Shown here one piece after another: positions 46,393-58,692 of a DNA stretch of 64,000 nt (positions within the stretch are counted from its first letter, which is position 1; each line of letters starts with the position of its first letter). Made by a program: the position numbers and the translations under genes. The notes under the pieces were generated by a model. It ran no database searches. It had not been told where the DNA came from and saw nothing but the letters and a program-made list of their open reading frames with translations. Source of the DNA: Enoplolaimus lenunculus (Eukaryota; Nematoda; Enoplea; Enoplida; Thoracostomopsidae); NCBI GenBank assembly GCA_030248215.1, contig JASANG010002742.1, positions 145,092 to 209,091 on the forward strand, in the 5' to 3' direction.

Positions 46393-47208
46393 TAGGGATG
46401 TGCCGAGTAATCGGCATCGGCATCAGTAATAATCGGTACTTATCGTGAGTATCGGTATTGGCATCCGCACTGTAATAAATTGCCGATTCTTTGCCAATAC
46501 TTTTTACACATAACAGTCAGTTGAAATCAGGGTGGTACCGAATCCACGATTTGACCGAATCCGAATCCAGTGCTAGTTTGCCGAATCCTAATCCAGTCCT
46601 AGTTTGCCGAATCCGAAGCCGGTACCGAATCCTGCATGTTGCAAATTTCAGATCTATAATTTGTTTCAGAATATTAACGCAATGCCAGCCGTATAACTTT
46701 TAATGCGTTAATATATTTTGTCCCGACGTCAGTTCTAAGATTTCTCACCTGAAATAAAAAATATTGACTTTTATAACAAGGCATTTAAAAATTTTATTGC
46801 TTAAAAATGAAAAAACATATTGCGAACTTTGTTGGATTCGGCTTTTCCACAACCGAATCCGAACCTTTTTCCCACCCTGGTTGAAATGATATCGATTTCA
46901 GTTCTGGGCGCATATCGGTGTGTCTGGTTAGGCAAACTGTTATCTGTCCTACGTTTGCATTTGAAAAAATTAATTGGAATGAACCGTTCTCATGAAATTA
47001 TAATCGTTTATGATGGTTAGGGTTAAGACTTCATATAATGATGTAATGTAGCATCATATTTGTTCATCAAGCATGGTGTACTAAAGTTGGAATCGGTGTT
47101 GGCAAAATTTCAAACTAAGAATCGGCATCGGAAAATTTTCAAAATATGAATCAGCATCGGTATCGGCATCGGCAAAAATTTTGGTATCAGCCCATCGGCA
47201 CATCTCTA
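46393..47208. mobile_element. hAT-type element (family A), full copy, with a nested insertion
   Basis: TAGGGATGTGCCGA .. TCGGCACATCTCTA, flanked by a perfect 8-bp GTTATCAC (46385-46392, 47209-47216). CGGCATCGGCATCGG-type simple repeats occupy both arms. Without the nested element it would be about 456 bp. Confidence 0.9.
46528..46879. mobile_element. hAT-type element (family H) nested in family A copy
   Basis: CAGGGTGGTACCGAATCC .. CCCACCCTG with a perfect 8-bp duplication GTTGAAAT (46520-46527, 46880-46887). The arms consist of CCGAATCCGAATCC units. Younger than its host element. Confidence 0.9.
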
Positions 47209-48186
47209 GTTATCACACTATCACACATGCAATATTTACCACTGCAAACTGTCTCACTATGCACACATATATTACAAAGTCAACTATACCTATCTTAGCT
47301 CGGAGCAGTTGTTACCGTATTTTCAGTGGTAAAGTCAACACGAAATATTGATAATATAAATGAGTTCTAGTTGTATATGTAGTGCCCCAAACAGCTATTT
47401 GCCCCATTTGGCAACTGGGATTTCCCAAACGACAATTGCTGTTCGGGGTAGCCCAAACAACTATATAACTTGTGTTTCTCTAGTTAGAAGTGGGCACACC
47501 TATATTATTCGAGCACCCCCCAATACGACCCCTCTCCCGTCCAGCCAACCTGCAAACATAAAAAATTTACCAATTTCTACATTTTTAGTAAAATATATAA
47601 TTCACGCCAGTTTTAACGTCGCACATGAATTGTTAGCCGAAATATGGTGTCAAAACAGCAGGGATCCACCGGAATCCCAGTTGTAGCCGAAATTTGTGCA
47701 ACATTATATTTCCTGTCTCTGAGGTATATACTTCAATTTTATAATTAAACAAATTAGATGCGTGATTTTATAAAGCTCAACGAAACTGTTTGAAATTTGC
47801 TTAAACCACGTTTTGCTAGTTTTCTGAAAAGTGAAAATTCGGTGATGAAAATTACTTCAATTTCCGTAAAATTTTGTTCCTGCTGCACGCCTGGTAACCA
47901 AATTCTTGCATCTATTCTATATTTGCATACATACCTTTAATATACGCGCCTAGAAAGGCTGAGTAAAAACATGAATTTTAAAGTACAAAATTTTTTCTAC
48001 CCCAACGTTTCGCGTTCCTCCAGTTTCTCCCCTTGGTAGTTAAGGATTTGCCCATACACTGGCCACTGGCCAGCACACTAGGGAAATCCCAGTTTACGGT
48101 TTATATTCTAGCATGCAAAACAAATACGCACAAGACTAACATAATATAAACTTGCATTTATATATAAATAATACGTATATACGTAG

Positions 48187-48618
48187 CAGGGTTCCAACAG
48201 GAACTAACTTTTGCCGGAACAGGAACAGGAATTGAATTTCTTTGCAGGAACCGGAACAAGAACAGGAACAGGAACCGAAATTTGAAACAATTTTCATCAC
48301 CGAATTGCTGTTGGAGTTTTCAGAAAACTTGTCAAAAATGGCTTATACAAATTTTCAACTACTTCAACATCAAGGTTTGTGAAAACCAATCAGAAACAGT
48401 TTATTAACAAACCAAAAGTAATGGCAAAATCACTCATTTCGAAATAGCAATTTTTCAAAGACAAAGATTCCCATATATACTCAAATGATTAGCAATAATT
48501 TGCCACAAAACCGTAAAAATTCCGGTTCCTGCATCTTTAAATGCAGGAACAAGAACAATAACAGGAATTGCATTTTTGCAGGAATTCCGGCCGGAACAGG
48601 AATTCCGGTTGAACCTTG
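48187..48618 (-). mobile_element. hAT-type element (family G), reverse copy
   Basis: CAGGGTTCCAACAGGAACTA .. GGTTGAACCTTG, flanked by ATACGTAG and GTACGTAG (7 of 8). Interior matches 45192-45576 in reverse, including CCGTAAAAATTCCGGTTCCT. Confidence 0.8.
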
Positions 48619-49244
48619 GTACGTAGTAACGTACTGAACGCACCTACCAGGGTTCATCTTCTCCGAAAATATTATGTCCGGAAGAAGTTAATTTTTTTAT
48701 TTTCCGGATAAAATAGAAAAAATTTTGTAATGGTCCGTTGCTACAAGCAACGTCAAGTCCACGTTAATACCTCAAAGTTATGTTATTATGATGTTAAATC
48801 CAGACGCAGTCGTGTATACGCTCACATGGATGGGAAAAGTTTGAAACTGGAATTCTGTTATCATTCAAAGCGCATAATCGTCTTTAAAATTTGACCTTAT
48901 ATCCAAAATTTCATTCTTTAAAGCTTCATTGTGAAGAAAGAATACAGTTCTGCTGTAAAACTATTAGGAAATTCGAAAAACATTGCGTAGTAATCCTAAT
49001 GGTAGCCTTTTGAAAATGAAAAACCACAAACTCATCAGCTCTTTCCAAATCGTGTATTAAATTAAAACTCGTATTGGCAAAAATTTTGGTAGCCGCACAT
49101 CACTACTAGGAACAAGCTGACAGTTAAACAAATATTACATGGCCGATAGTCAGCTTCCGCTTAAGATATAACTAGCGACTCCGCATCGGTTCCGATACAG
49201 ATGTTTTAGTTTGCTGGATAACAACAAAAAGTACAGAGGGTGCC

Positions 49245-49523
49245 GGGGCCAGGGCCATGCGGTACCAGAAAAACAATGTCCCGTGGCACAATTTAACAAG
49301 GATCCGAACGTAGCACAGCAACTTTATTTCATAACTATAGGCAAAACGTTGTGTGACGCAATATGGCAAATAACAAATGCATTAACACTAACTTGACAAC
49401 CTGGCAGTATCGACTAAATGTCGCGTGACGCGATATGATAAAAACGGTACCGAACTCCCAGGTACATGCTTACTCAAAAGGTACATAAAATTTGAAGTTA
49501 AGTGTATTTTCCTGGCCCCGGCC
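49245..49523 (+). mobile_element. GGCCAGGGCC-ended MITE (family F), copy 3
   Basis: Begins GCCGGGGCCAGGGCCATGCG and ends CCTGGCCCCGGCCCC. Matches the two intronic copies at 38.6-39.4 kb. Confidence 0.75.
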
Positions 49524-49665
49524 CCAAGTGAAAGGACATGGTATTGGAGATAACATGAATTAAGACCAGTAATTTAGCAATTACAAAAACTATAATTCTA
49601 TATACTACGACAAAGACAGCGGCGGATAGAAAAATTGACTACATAAAAACATCTAATCAGAAAAG

Positions 49666-49926
49666 TAGGGATGCGCCAATTGATGGTATCGCTAATATCG
49701 ACACTTTTTCAAATACTTTGCGCTTAGCTGTGAGCTGGAATGCTGTATCAACTTCACTTGCTGACGTATATCGCCGTTGTCATAAAATTGTAAATGCTTA
49801 CAGTTGCTAGGGTTTAAGTTTACGAGTTGATTATAATTTAATATAGTAGTCATAACGGTCCTTTAAGCATATTGGAACTGGATCTGTATCGGCTCAGGCA
49901 AAAATTTAGGTATCGGCACATCACTA
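49666..49926. mobile_element. hAT-type element (family A), short copy
   Basis: TAGGGATGCGCCAATTGATG .. TATCGGCACATCACTA, with weakly preserved 8-bp flanks CAGAAAAG and CTGAAAAA. Another fragment ends at about 49108. Confidence 0.65.
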
Positions 49927-50289
49927 CTGAAAAATCATGCCATATTACAACCTATAAGTGTATACGCATAGCCGTACACCTCAGAACTTACTTTTAAACT
50001 TGTCAAAACTTTGACGAGAAGCTTCCTTTGGGAAAAAGCGAAGTACTGTTGGAAAGAAAATTTTTAACATTTCTACATTTACGTAAGCTAAGCTTTAAAT
50101 ATATACTATATTACTATGCTAAATTGCTAAACAGTGCGCAGCGGGAATTCGATTTCAGATTAGAATTCTAATTGAAATCCAGTTTCGATTCCGATAGCGG
50201 GTATAATCGAAATCGTAATTTTTTTACAGTTTATAACCTCAATTTGTGATATTAGGCGAGAAATTTGCCTACAGTTCTGTTAAGTTTCA

Positions 50290-51020
50290 TAAGAACTTGT
50301 GCTCATATCAGTTCTCAGCACTTGACTCGAATGGAAGACAGCCAAGTTGCGGTAACCGGCATGGTGCCCAACTGTGAACAAAACTCTTAAAAGAAATCGT
50401 GAACTGCATATTAGACATGGAAGTCCTACCGAGACGGCACTGCAAGTAGCAAGCCCACTAATTCGGGATGCGGGATTCACGGTCCGTGACGACCGCCTCT
50501 AAAAAAGAAATATCGGTCGGTATACGCGCGAGGAAATTCAATGTAAAGCTAAAAATTCAATACACGTGCAAATCATGCTTAAATTAAGTGCAAGAGGTAT
50601 GAAGTTCGCTTCCCAACGCGGTCCTTAACTTCTGGGCAAAAGTTCCTAATAAAAGAGGTCGTGCAGAATTTATATTGTGTAATCTTTGTTGGTTCCTTAA
50701 CTTTGGGCCCAACTTTGAACAGGTGTCGTGCAGACCGCGTGATTCCAAAATCGAAATGACATCAAGATGGGCACTGCAAACAGCAAGCCATGGATTCAAT
50801 TGGATGGATTCTCGGTTCGGTACGCCCGCCTTAATAAAAAGGAATGTATGTAAACCATAGATTGCCATACACGTGCATACAAATAAACCATAAGGTGTTG
50901 TGGTAGCATGCTGGGCTCGAGTACAAGAGGGCCGAGATACGATTTTCTGTGTTTCCTTAACTTTGGGTAGAACTTCGACCAATAGTGGCACACACCATGT
51001 AGTACTAACAAACACGTTCA
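50290..51020. repeat. Degenerate repeat region, three related units
   Basis: CCTTAACTTTGGGC and GAACTTCGAACAG-like lines, with CAAGCCATGGATTC / CAAGCCCACTAATTC and CGGTTCGGTACGCCCGCC / CGGTCCGTGACGACCGCC, recur about every 250-330 bp. Several open frames cross it but none has protein-like conservation. A SINE-like cluster is possible; not assigned. Confidence 0.35.
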
Positions 51021-51897
51021 ATAACTATTCATTACAGAAAAAGAAATAAATATCAAATGATTGCTGCGATGATGGATTTTGCTTAATGTCTTATGAACAG
51101 AAGGGACACAATAAATATATAACTAAAATTCCATAAATCTTCTGCAAAGTTCTTTGCAACTAGCTATGCAATTTACCGTAATCAAGTCCCTGCAACCCTC
51201 CCATTGCTGCCCAAAAGTGAACACTCACAATTTTTATGGACAGTGTTGCCCACCGACGCGCAGGGCAAACACGTCTTATAAGGCACCAGCACGGTAATGT
51301 CCGGAGGAAGTCCTTAGCAGTTACGCATTTCTTTTCTCAAAATGCTTTGCGAGATACTTTTGTCTATTCTTTATTTGCCCACTCGTGGGAAACTTTATTC
51401 AGAAATGTTTCTTTAAGATGGTAAAAAATTTTGACTTATATTGTCTCAGAGATGAATCATGAGGTATTACTGCACGGCAGTGTATAGAGGAATATGTTGG
51501 CATTTGAGCTATGTTGTTGATCGAAATACCTTAGAATTGGCTATGGTGTTTCTGTTACCGACCAGTGGGCACCTTTAGTCAAAGGCACGTGGACAGGCGT
51601 GCGGTCGGAATACCAATTCCCGTAAAATACGGCTGTATATGCTGTGGAAATATATAATATACGGAAGTGATCAAAAATTTTGCACTTCAATAAAATTGGT
51701 TTGCATCTAATAAAGTTTCCCCTTATAATTTTAATCTAACTACAAGCCTGAAAACCTGTGAAAATTTTTAGGCCACATTGTACGCGGTGATTCATGCAAT
51801 AACTTCTATATATCACGAAGAGATAATTTACTAGTTTGAAATTTTGAATGGCTCGGTTAATTGATCCAAAAAGTTGAGAGCCAGCTAGGATTACTGT

Positions 51898-52867
51898 TCA
51901 AATTAATGTCACTCACACGTTACCATACGTGCACTCGGCACACGAAATGTCCCCTCCCAAAAGAAATTCAATAGCTTGTCCGGCTTATGTTTTATCGAAA
52001 CCCTTCATTTTCCAACAGTATCACCGCCATTCGCGGAAATCATAGAGTTTCACGGAAACTCTATCCGGACAAAACTGTTTTGCAGTGATACTGTCTAGGA
52101 CATTGAAATGTTGGAAAAACAGTGTAGTGGACAATATTTTTATATGATAGACACATTAGGAACACCTTTGCGGGGAAATTCAAATTTTGACGGAAAAATT
52201 CAAATTTTGGCGGGAAATTCGAATTTCGTCGGGAAATTCAAATTTTGGCGGGAAAATTCAAATTTAGGCGGGAAAATTCAAATTTCGGCGGCAAATTCAA
52301 ATTTTGGCGGGAAAATTCAAATTTTGGCGGCGAATTCAAATTTTGGCGGGAAAAATCAATTTTTGGTATTAAATTCAAATTTTGGCTGCAAAATTCAAAT
52401 TTTAGCGCAAAATTCAAATTTTGGCGGCAAAATTCAAATTTTGGCGGCAAAATTCAAATTTTGGCGGAAAATTCAAATTTTGTCAGCAAAATCCTAATTT
52501 TGGCGGGAAATTCAAATTTTGGCGGGAAAATTCAAATTTTGGCGGGAAAATTCAAATTTGGGCGGGAAATTCAAAATCACGCAGTAAATCAATTACCTTA
52601 TTTAGCACTTTCCGGCGACACCTTTTAGACTGTAACGACAAAGTCCGACAATTCACGCAACTCTATATTTAATATTAACATAATGCGCAAACAGTATACA
52701 AAATGTCCGTCAACGCAATAAACTCTATGCGGACATTTTTTATTTAGAGATAAAATTTCCGCACACAGTTACGCAATAACAGTATAGCTAGCCTTTTTAA
52801 AACAGTATAGGGGGACAATGGATGTGCCGAGTGCACGTATGGTAACGTGTGAGCGACATAAACAGCT
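51898..52867. mobile_element. ~970-bp inverted-repeat element enclosing a minisatellite
   Basis: Left TGTCACTCACACGTTACCAT..GCACTCGGCACA and right GTGCCGAGTGCACGTATGG..GTGTGAGCGACATA are inverse over about 37 bp. Inner segments with CATAGAGTTT and TCCGGAC / GTCCGCATAGAGTTTATTGC are also loosely inverse. No transposase frame. Confidence 0.65.
52165..52578 (+). repeat. 18-20 bp minisatellite of TTTTGGCGGGAAAATTCAAA units
   Basis: About 20 head-to-tail units alternating CAAATTTTGGCGGG and AAATTC, with point and 1-bp length variation. All three plus-strand frames and a minus frame stay open through it, which is an artefact of the repeat. TTTTGGCGGGAAA, present intact in about eight units, equals the consensus site of E2F/DP. 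Confidence 0.9.
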
Positions 52868-54552
52868 TCCACGTCATTCCATACGCATTAATTTTCGTTC
52901 ATTTCCGGGGCTACATCATAATTCTTGGCATCCCGTGTGTCCACTTATCAAAAGCATATATTTATGTATACAGCTGCAATCTACTATACTAGATGTACAT
53001 TTTGATGATTCGACGGTCTCCGGTGTTTCCAGCGAATTGGTCCTGTTGAAAGGTCGAAATTAACCGATTAAAATTGATGCGCGGTGAGTAGTTTCTTAAT
53101 TCATGACTTTTCACCAAAACTCCGACTGTGAACTACAGCGCCTTGGAATCTATCTTCCGCAATATTTCTTCATTTTAAAGTTGTGGAATTATTAAAGCAG
53201 GATATAATTTTTTAGCAAAACACCCATCTTTATTGGAAAACTGCTATTTGGTGTAATGTGTCACATTGTGGAAAAGTTTGTTGAACCGGATACATGTTTT
53301 TATTTCCGGTAAAAAAATCTTGCTTTAAAAATCGGGGTTTGTGTTTCCGTTCTCGTCGGTTGTGCAGGTTCCCTAAAACCTATATTTTTCGGTTAATTTA
53401 TCTGGTTATAAAATATTCAATGCGCATATGTATTTCATTTGAATGCAAACCATCGAACAGTATGTACAAAACAATGAAGAAAAATAATACACGTAAAACA
53501 TGCAGCAACCTTTTATATTGTTCCGTTTTGATATTTCTCAAATATGTGTTGCACCAATCACTATTTTACTAATGGGTCATCCACGTTATAATGCGCGCGC
53601 TAAATGTAAAAATTTGTCCAACCACCTGGTAGGGATCCGTGTACAAATCGAAGCAGCAACTAGCGTGTAGGTACAATTTTATGATGTACGTAGACAATAT
53701 TAATTGTACCGACACTGTCCGAAGGGAGTCTGGACAAAAGGTAAAAAATTAAGTAAAATAAATTTAGTGTGTATATGTGTTTGTGTTGTTGTTATGTGCG
53801 TTTGCGATGCTACATGAACACAGTGCAATATGTCTTTACGTCCTCGTTAGGGACTACCGGACTTTATAGTGGTCTCGTAATAGAGTGTATTAAAACGACG
53901 TCGGGCCTTACTCAGACCCAGACATTTTATTGCAGTAGCGCGTGCAGTATAACGTGGATGTTCCATAATAGTTGGACAGCCAAATTTTGAAATTACCAAT
54001 ATTTTCTGGATCAAAATTTACCGAATATATCATTGACCAATGATAGGTGTCACATATTTGAGAATAAGGGCGCAGATAGCTGTGTTTTGCCTTTTAGTTG
54101 ATTGCAATGCAATTTTTAACGAAACAGTATAACAAATTTTGACTTTAATAAAAAGATAAAAAATAAAGTATGAGAAGAGAAATGTTGAAAAGTTAATAAA
54201 GTTGTTATTTCGAAAAAAGCATCCACTTAAAAATTCTATCATTTTTATTTCTGTTATTATATATATATGTATATATAGATATATACTTGTATGTTTCTAT
54301 ATAATTATATACCTTTCATAGCATTTAGAGTATTTTTAGATCACTTTTATGACTTGACTTCAATGTGTTCATCTCTTTAAATTTTTGGTCTCGAATTTGT
54401 TTAGGTTGCCTTCCAAATTTAACCATTGGTGAGGTTTTTGTTTAAAAATTGAATCACTGCTTCTGATTGAACTGCACGTATATAGCTTCGGCCTTCTTTA
54501 CAAAAACATCGCCAATTGCTAATAGATGCTATTACTCTACAGCTGAGAAATA
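52868..54552. other. Intergenic stretch, no gene seen
   Basis: Only short chance frames (53294-53572, 53769-53990). A TA-rich tract (ATATATATATGTATATATAG) lies at about 54258-54300. Confidence 0.4.
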
Positions 54553-54825
54553 TTAATCCTTTCTCACATGAATATTTTCTATTTCCCCTGAGACCTACTT
54601 TTATGCTACGATTTGAACTCCAGTGACTGGAGTGGGAGGCGTATACCATCACTACTCAGCTATAGGAGCTTGATGCTCGAGCCCGAGGGGGCTCTCACGT
54701 CTTGTGGTGATTTAGCACTATGTATACGTGTTGCAATTGTTAAACACGGTGCGATATATATTATTTAACGTAGATACACTGCGCTGAGTTGCCTATAAAA
54801 GCAACTCAATGTGAGAAGGGGTTAA
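54553..54825 (-). mobile_element. TTAA-flanked (piggyBac-like) element with tRNA-like segment, copy 2
   Basis: TTAATCCTTTCTCACATG .. ATGTGAGAAGGGGTTAA. On the minus strand it carries CTATAGCTGAGTAGTGATGG and GGAGTTCAAATCGTAG, the A- and B-box regions; here the B box has changed from GTTCGAATCC, so pol III activity is doubtful. Lies just 3' of the RASD-like gene. Confidence 0.7.
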
Positions 54826-54951
54826 TTTCTGTCAGGCGAGAACACTGCCTTACTGAGTCATCGTTAACGATTTGTCAATTATATATCTATAAGAACTTAT
54901 ATTTTAGTCGTTTTTTCAATATCGACGTTCAGGCGATTGCGTGTCATGATT

Positions 54952-57843
54952 TCAAAAATGAAACCGTCGCTTAAACGAATCGAGCGAATACCAATGATTG
55001 GATGTTGCGACAAAACCATCTCGTGCGTGTGCTTGATCTCTATTGGTCGCCGAGCGATTGATTCCACGTGGTCGGCTTGCAGCCCGCAAATCACGAGGCG
55101 AGCTTGCTACAGAGGACGGTAACGAACTGATCCCTGATTCATCAGTTCGAGTCGGCTGCGAAGCAATTGTTACAAGCTCGGCTGTTTTTGGTGTAGAGCA
55201 TCGTGGGAAAAATCGTTGCTCACCTTGATCTGCTTCGTTTGAGGATGCGGCGAAATTTGGTGAATACGGTAGCGAGCTACTCAACTGGCTTGTTGTACAA
55301 TCCATCGAGCCATCTTTGCTCGTTTTAGACGAACAGCTACTTGTAGAAGAGGTGCTTCGGTTTGAGAAGAATATTCGTTTCGCCCGACTACTTCCGCTAG
55401 AACTGGTACTATTCGTCGCTTTTGGAGACGTCAACAGCAATTGATGATTCGATATATTAACTGGTGTGTTCACATAGCTAGCTTTCTTAGCTTTTAGAAG
55501 CTCTGTACGTAAACTAGGGCGCCTCACATCAGGTTCAATAATTGATACTGCGGTGGTAGATTTTGCGGCTGAAAATGCTGCCGCAGAAACGGCACCCGGC
55601 ATCGTATCGGATGGCCGCGATCTGAGCCGGATTAAAGTCGATCGGACCCCGAGAGGACTGGGGGCGCTGGTCTTACTGCCTCGCCGCGGGCTACTTTTGT
55701 CGTCAACAGTCGAGTTACACGAGAGTAATTGATGCGCGTGTGGGCTCATTTCTCGAGGGAGCTTGGCGTATTCGAATAACAGCTTAAATAGTTCATCTAT
55801 ACCCGCGTTGGTTTTAGCTGAGACTGCGGTGAATGCGCACCTACCACTATAATCATTTGATAAACGCTCGAACGCTCCCGTCTCGTTGGTGACCCTCTGT
55901 AAGACGAAAAAATATGGCAAAAAATTTAAATTTGCGCTGTAGGAATTGCCGGATTTTTCCTTATCACTGTAAATTCCAGTGAGTTGACTTTAACTCAGAA
56001 TGAGTTGAATGCACTCTCAGAAGCCTGAGCTCTGATTTAGGTCTTTCACAACTCAGAATTTTGAATTGATGGAATTCATTCTGAGCTAATTACAATCAAC
56101 TCATCCGGAATTAAATAAGCTCTCAAAGTGAGTTTATATTTTCACTGTTGTTAGCTCTCAGAAACGATCAAAAATAACTAATTCTCTCTCCAAAGTTAAT
56201 TAATCAACTGGAATTTATAGTGTAGCAGTTATCAGTGGAACATCAAGATGTGTTTTACGGTTAAAACTTATCAAGAAATTTACAGTGTCACGAATTTGAA
56301 TTTCTCGTTTTTTGGTGTGATTTTGTTTCAATTTCGATATAAATCAAACCAACAAGGTTTCCTAGAGTTTGGTATTTTCGGTATAAATGAATACATGAAA
56401 GCTTTACAGATGGTGCGCAATGTTTCTGCCAAAAAAATCAAAAACGTTCATCGGAGTGAAATATTTTAGCGATTTTAAAAGTGCCTTATAAGCATAGATC
56501 TTTACTTTATTTTCCGGCAAATCAATTTTGTTCGCGACTACAATCACGGGGATTTTTGAACCTTTGACAGAGCCGAAATTTTTCACTTCACACAACTGAT
56601 CGTAAATTCGAAATACTTCATCATACGATGCTTTATTGTCTGTACTGTATACGAGCATAAATAAGTCACCTGAAACAAGCAGGTAAATTTTTAAAATATT
56701 AATTTAATTCCCAGTTAAGCAGTTTGATATATAGAACCCTGAACGAAAATTTTGCTGCGAATGCGGTATGACTTGAACCTGCAACGTACGGATTATATTA
56801 CTGGTGCGATGTTCTAATAATGTTTCTTTAGATTATACGACAACACTGCAAAAATCGGTGAGTCAAATTGACTCTCTTTTGAAATAGACTTTTCCTGACT
56901 ACACCAACTGACTCAAATTCGACTCCATCAGAGTCGAATTGGACTCATTGAGCGACTCGGATGAGTCGAATTTGACTCTGGCGGAGTCGAGCATGACTCA
57001 GTTGGTGTCGTCAGGAAAAGCCTCTTTCAAAAGAGAGTCAATTTGACTCACCAATTTTTGCAGTGAAGTAACTTCCATAAATGCTGCACGAATAGATTAA
57101 GTTTTAGCAGGATTGATACTAATTGAATTATTAGCAACGTTAATTATCCAAATCTATAAACAATGCGAGACGCAAGTTTCAATGGTTCAAATATTTCAGG
57201 GTTTTTTATTTTTTTTTTCAACAACAAAGAGATATACGCAAAATTTTGCGAGTTGTTGTGAAAGTCAAAACTTAGTCAAAATTAAAATTCCTGTGCTGTT
57301 TTTGTGCTTATTATCTCGTCAAGCTTACGATCTTCACGCCAAGCCAAAGAATTAAATATTTGTTTATATAGCCGGTTCATTACAGCAGCTTAGCATTTCA
57401 GCTTCAAGATCTTCGCTAAGAGATGGAAGCGTATGCCGCATGTGGCACGTTTTTGCGGAGCCCCGTGTACCCCATGATTCGGTTTGAAAAAAGACTTAAT
57501 GTACGCATAAGGGTGGTGCAGGCGCTAACCGCCACCAGATGCCCCTCAGTCTTGACGTACCTGTGAGCAGCGATAGTCGTCTTGACGCCGGATACGGACA
57601 AAATCCGGAAGTATCCAGTATGTCCAATTGATAAAATTCGCCACGAATTCGATAGTATTTACGATAAAATTCTTCAACTGACGGTTTGTAATTATCGTCG
57701 TAGTTTTCGTTCAAAAACCGGTTCAAAATACACGTTTTGCCAACTTTTGAAGTACCCAAAGTAACCAGACGATAGGCTTTTTTGACCGCAGGCGAGCTTG
57801 GACAACTGGATGCATCGTTTTTGCCAAACGACATTTGACGCAA
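54952..57843 (-). CDS. RASD1/Rhes-like Ras-family GTPase with long C-terminal tail, three exons
   Basis: Exons 57843-57561, 56669-56506 and 55896-54952 join in phase: 463 residues. RASD proteins are monomeric GTPases that modulate G-protein signalling. G1 is GTSKVGKT (30-37); the effector region is NYKPSVEEFYRKYYRIRGEF; G3 is DILDTSG (74-80), lacking the Gln that follows Gly in Ras, as in RASD1 and Rhes; PASRRLSLLTGDLFMLVYST matches RASD1 PAMRRLSILTGDVFILVFSL; G4 is NKID (141-144); G5 is VSAKTNAG (174-181), then LLFEYAKLPREMSPH as in RASD1. From about 200 the tail (some 260 residues) is Ser/Thr/Arg-rich (SSSGSSRAKR, STSSTSSCSSKTS). Human RASD1 has 281 residues and ends in a CAAX box; this frame ends FKRRFHF with no CAAX, so it is not prenylated, or a further exon is missed. 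Confidence 0.87.
55965..56223. mobile_element. Inverted-repeat MITE in RASD-like intron 2
   Basis: CACTGTAAATTCCAGTGAGT and the inverse of AATCAACTGGAATTTATAGTG form the ends. The interior is built of AACTCAGAATGAGTTGAAT-like words and their inverses. Related in style to family B. Confidence 0.65.
56844..57065. mobile_element. Palindromic GAGTCAAATT element (family B) in RASD-like intron 1
   Basis: CACTGCAAAAATCGGTGAGT .. ACTCACCAATTTTTGCAGTG; the two halves are nearly complementary over their whole length, a perfect-hairpin MITE. The centre has GACTCGGATGAGTC repeats. Confidence 0.85.
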
Positions 57844-58525
57844 CAGCGGACGATAGAGATGCTAAAATAGTAAAATAGTTGACTAACAAACAACTTTACT
57901 AGCGTACTTTTACACGTATATAGGCGCAGTTGTGATTTGATTTCGAGAAGGTATATCAATCCTCAAAAAGCTGAAAATTTTTTCAAGCTCTACGATCAAG
58001 CAGGTTACCGTAATTAGTAATTTTTGCACAACGTAACCTCTCATTTTCAAAATTTTGGCTAATTATACGCTCGTTGGCAATTCTGTGTAGTTTGACCGCT
58101 GTTCTCTCTGACCATCAGGACGATATTGTAGCAGCTGTCCTAGAATGTATGCTATGTCTTGATGTTGTGTCTACTGCGAGGTGGAGTTGAATGTTTGCTA
58201 AAAATGTATATTAAAACTGCATGAAATTGCAAGTCTGTGTGAGACAATTCCGGGCGAACTCTTGAAATACAGATGCGTATTGCAAATGGACCGGACGTTC
58301 CATTGCAATTTGTGTGATTGATGCTAATAGAAGAGACATGATGGTTTTCAGGCGGATATAAATTGTTTAACTTTGACGGGATCCGTATTGATAATCATTT
58401 GGGGTGCTGTTTAATTATTGGTTTTTTACATCGGTTGCTTTGGAATGGAAGCGTTGCTACTGTGCTGATTACTAAGATTCACAAATCGACAATTTGTGTT
58501 GTATCTTTTCTCATATTAGTACGTA
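57844..58525. other. 5' flank of RASD-like gene; no further exon seen
   Basis: The start Met at 57843 is taken because the codons before it are closed and RASD1 also has a short N-terminus. I see no clear TATA box or other promoter element. Confidence 0.35.
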
Positions 58526-58692
58526 CACTGTAAAAAACTGTGAGTCAAATTGGCTCTCTCCGAAATAGGCTTTTCCGGTCTACACAAAGTGAGTCTAATT
58601 CGACTCCGCCAGAGTCAAATTTGACCCAGTTTGTGTAGTCCGGAAAAGCCCATTTCGGAAAGATTCAATTTGACTCACCATTTTTTGCCGTG
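58526..58692. mobile_element. Palindromic GAGTCAAATT element (family B), compact copy
   Basis: CACTGTAAAAAACTGTGAGT .. ACTCACCATTTTTTGCCGTG, flanked by TA on both sides. About 167 bp, full-length hairpin. A half copy starts at 60531 (CACTGCAAAAAATGGTGAGT), also after TA. Confidence 0.85.

Noticed and set aside
50280-51021. Cluster of frames up to 145 codons on both strands
   Set aside because: They cross a degenerate repeated block and have no protein-like conservation between units.
52108-52628. Open frames of 129 and 127 residues with repeated NSNFGGK / KFKFWRE words
   Set aside because: They are translations of the 18-20 bp minisatellite in different frames; a repeat without stop codons is open in all frames. 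No start context or splice site supports a protein.
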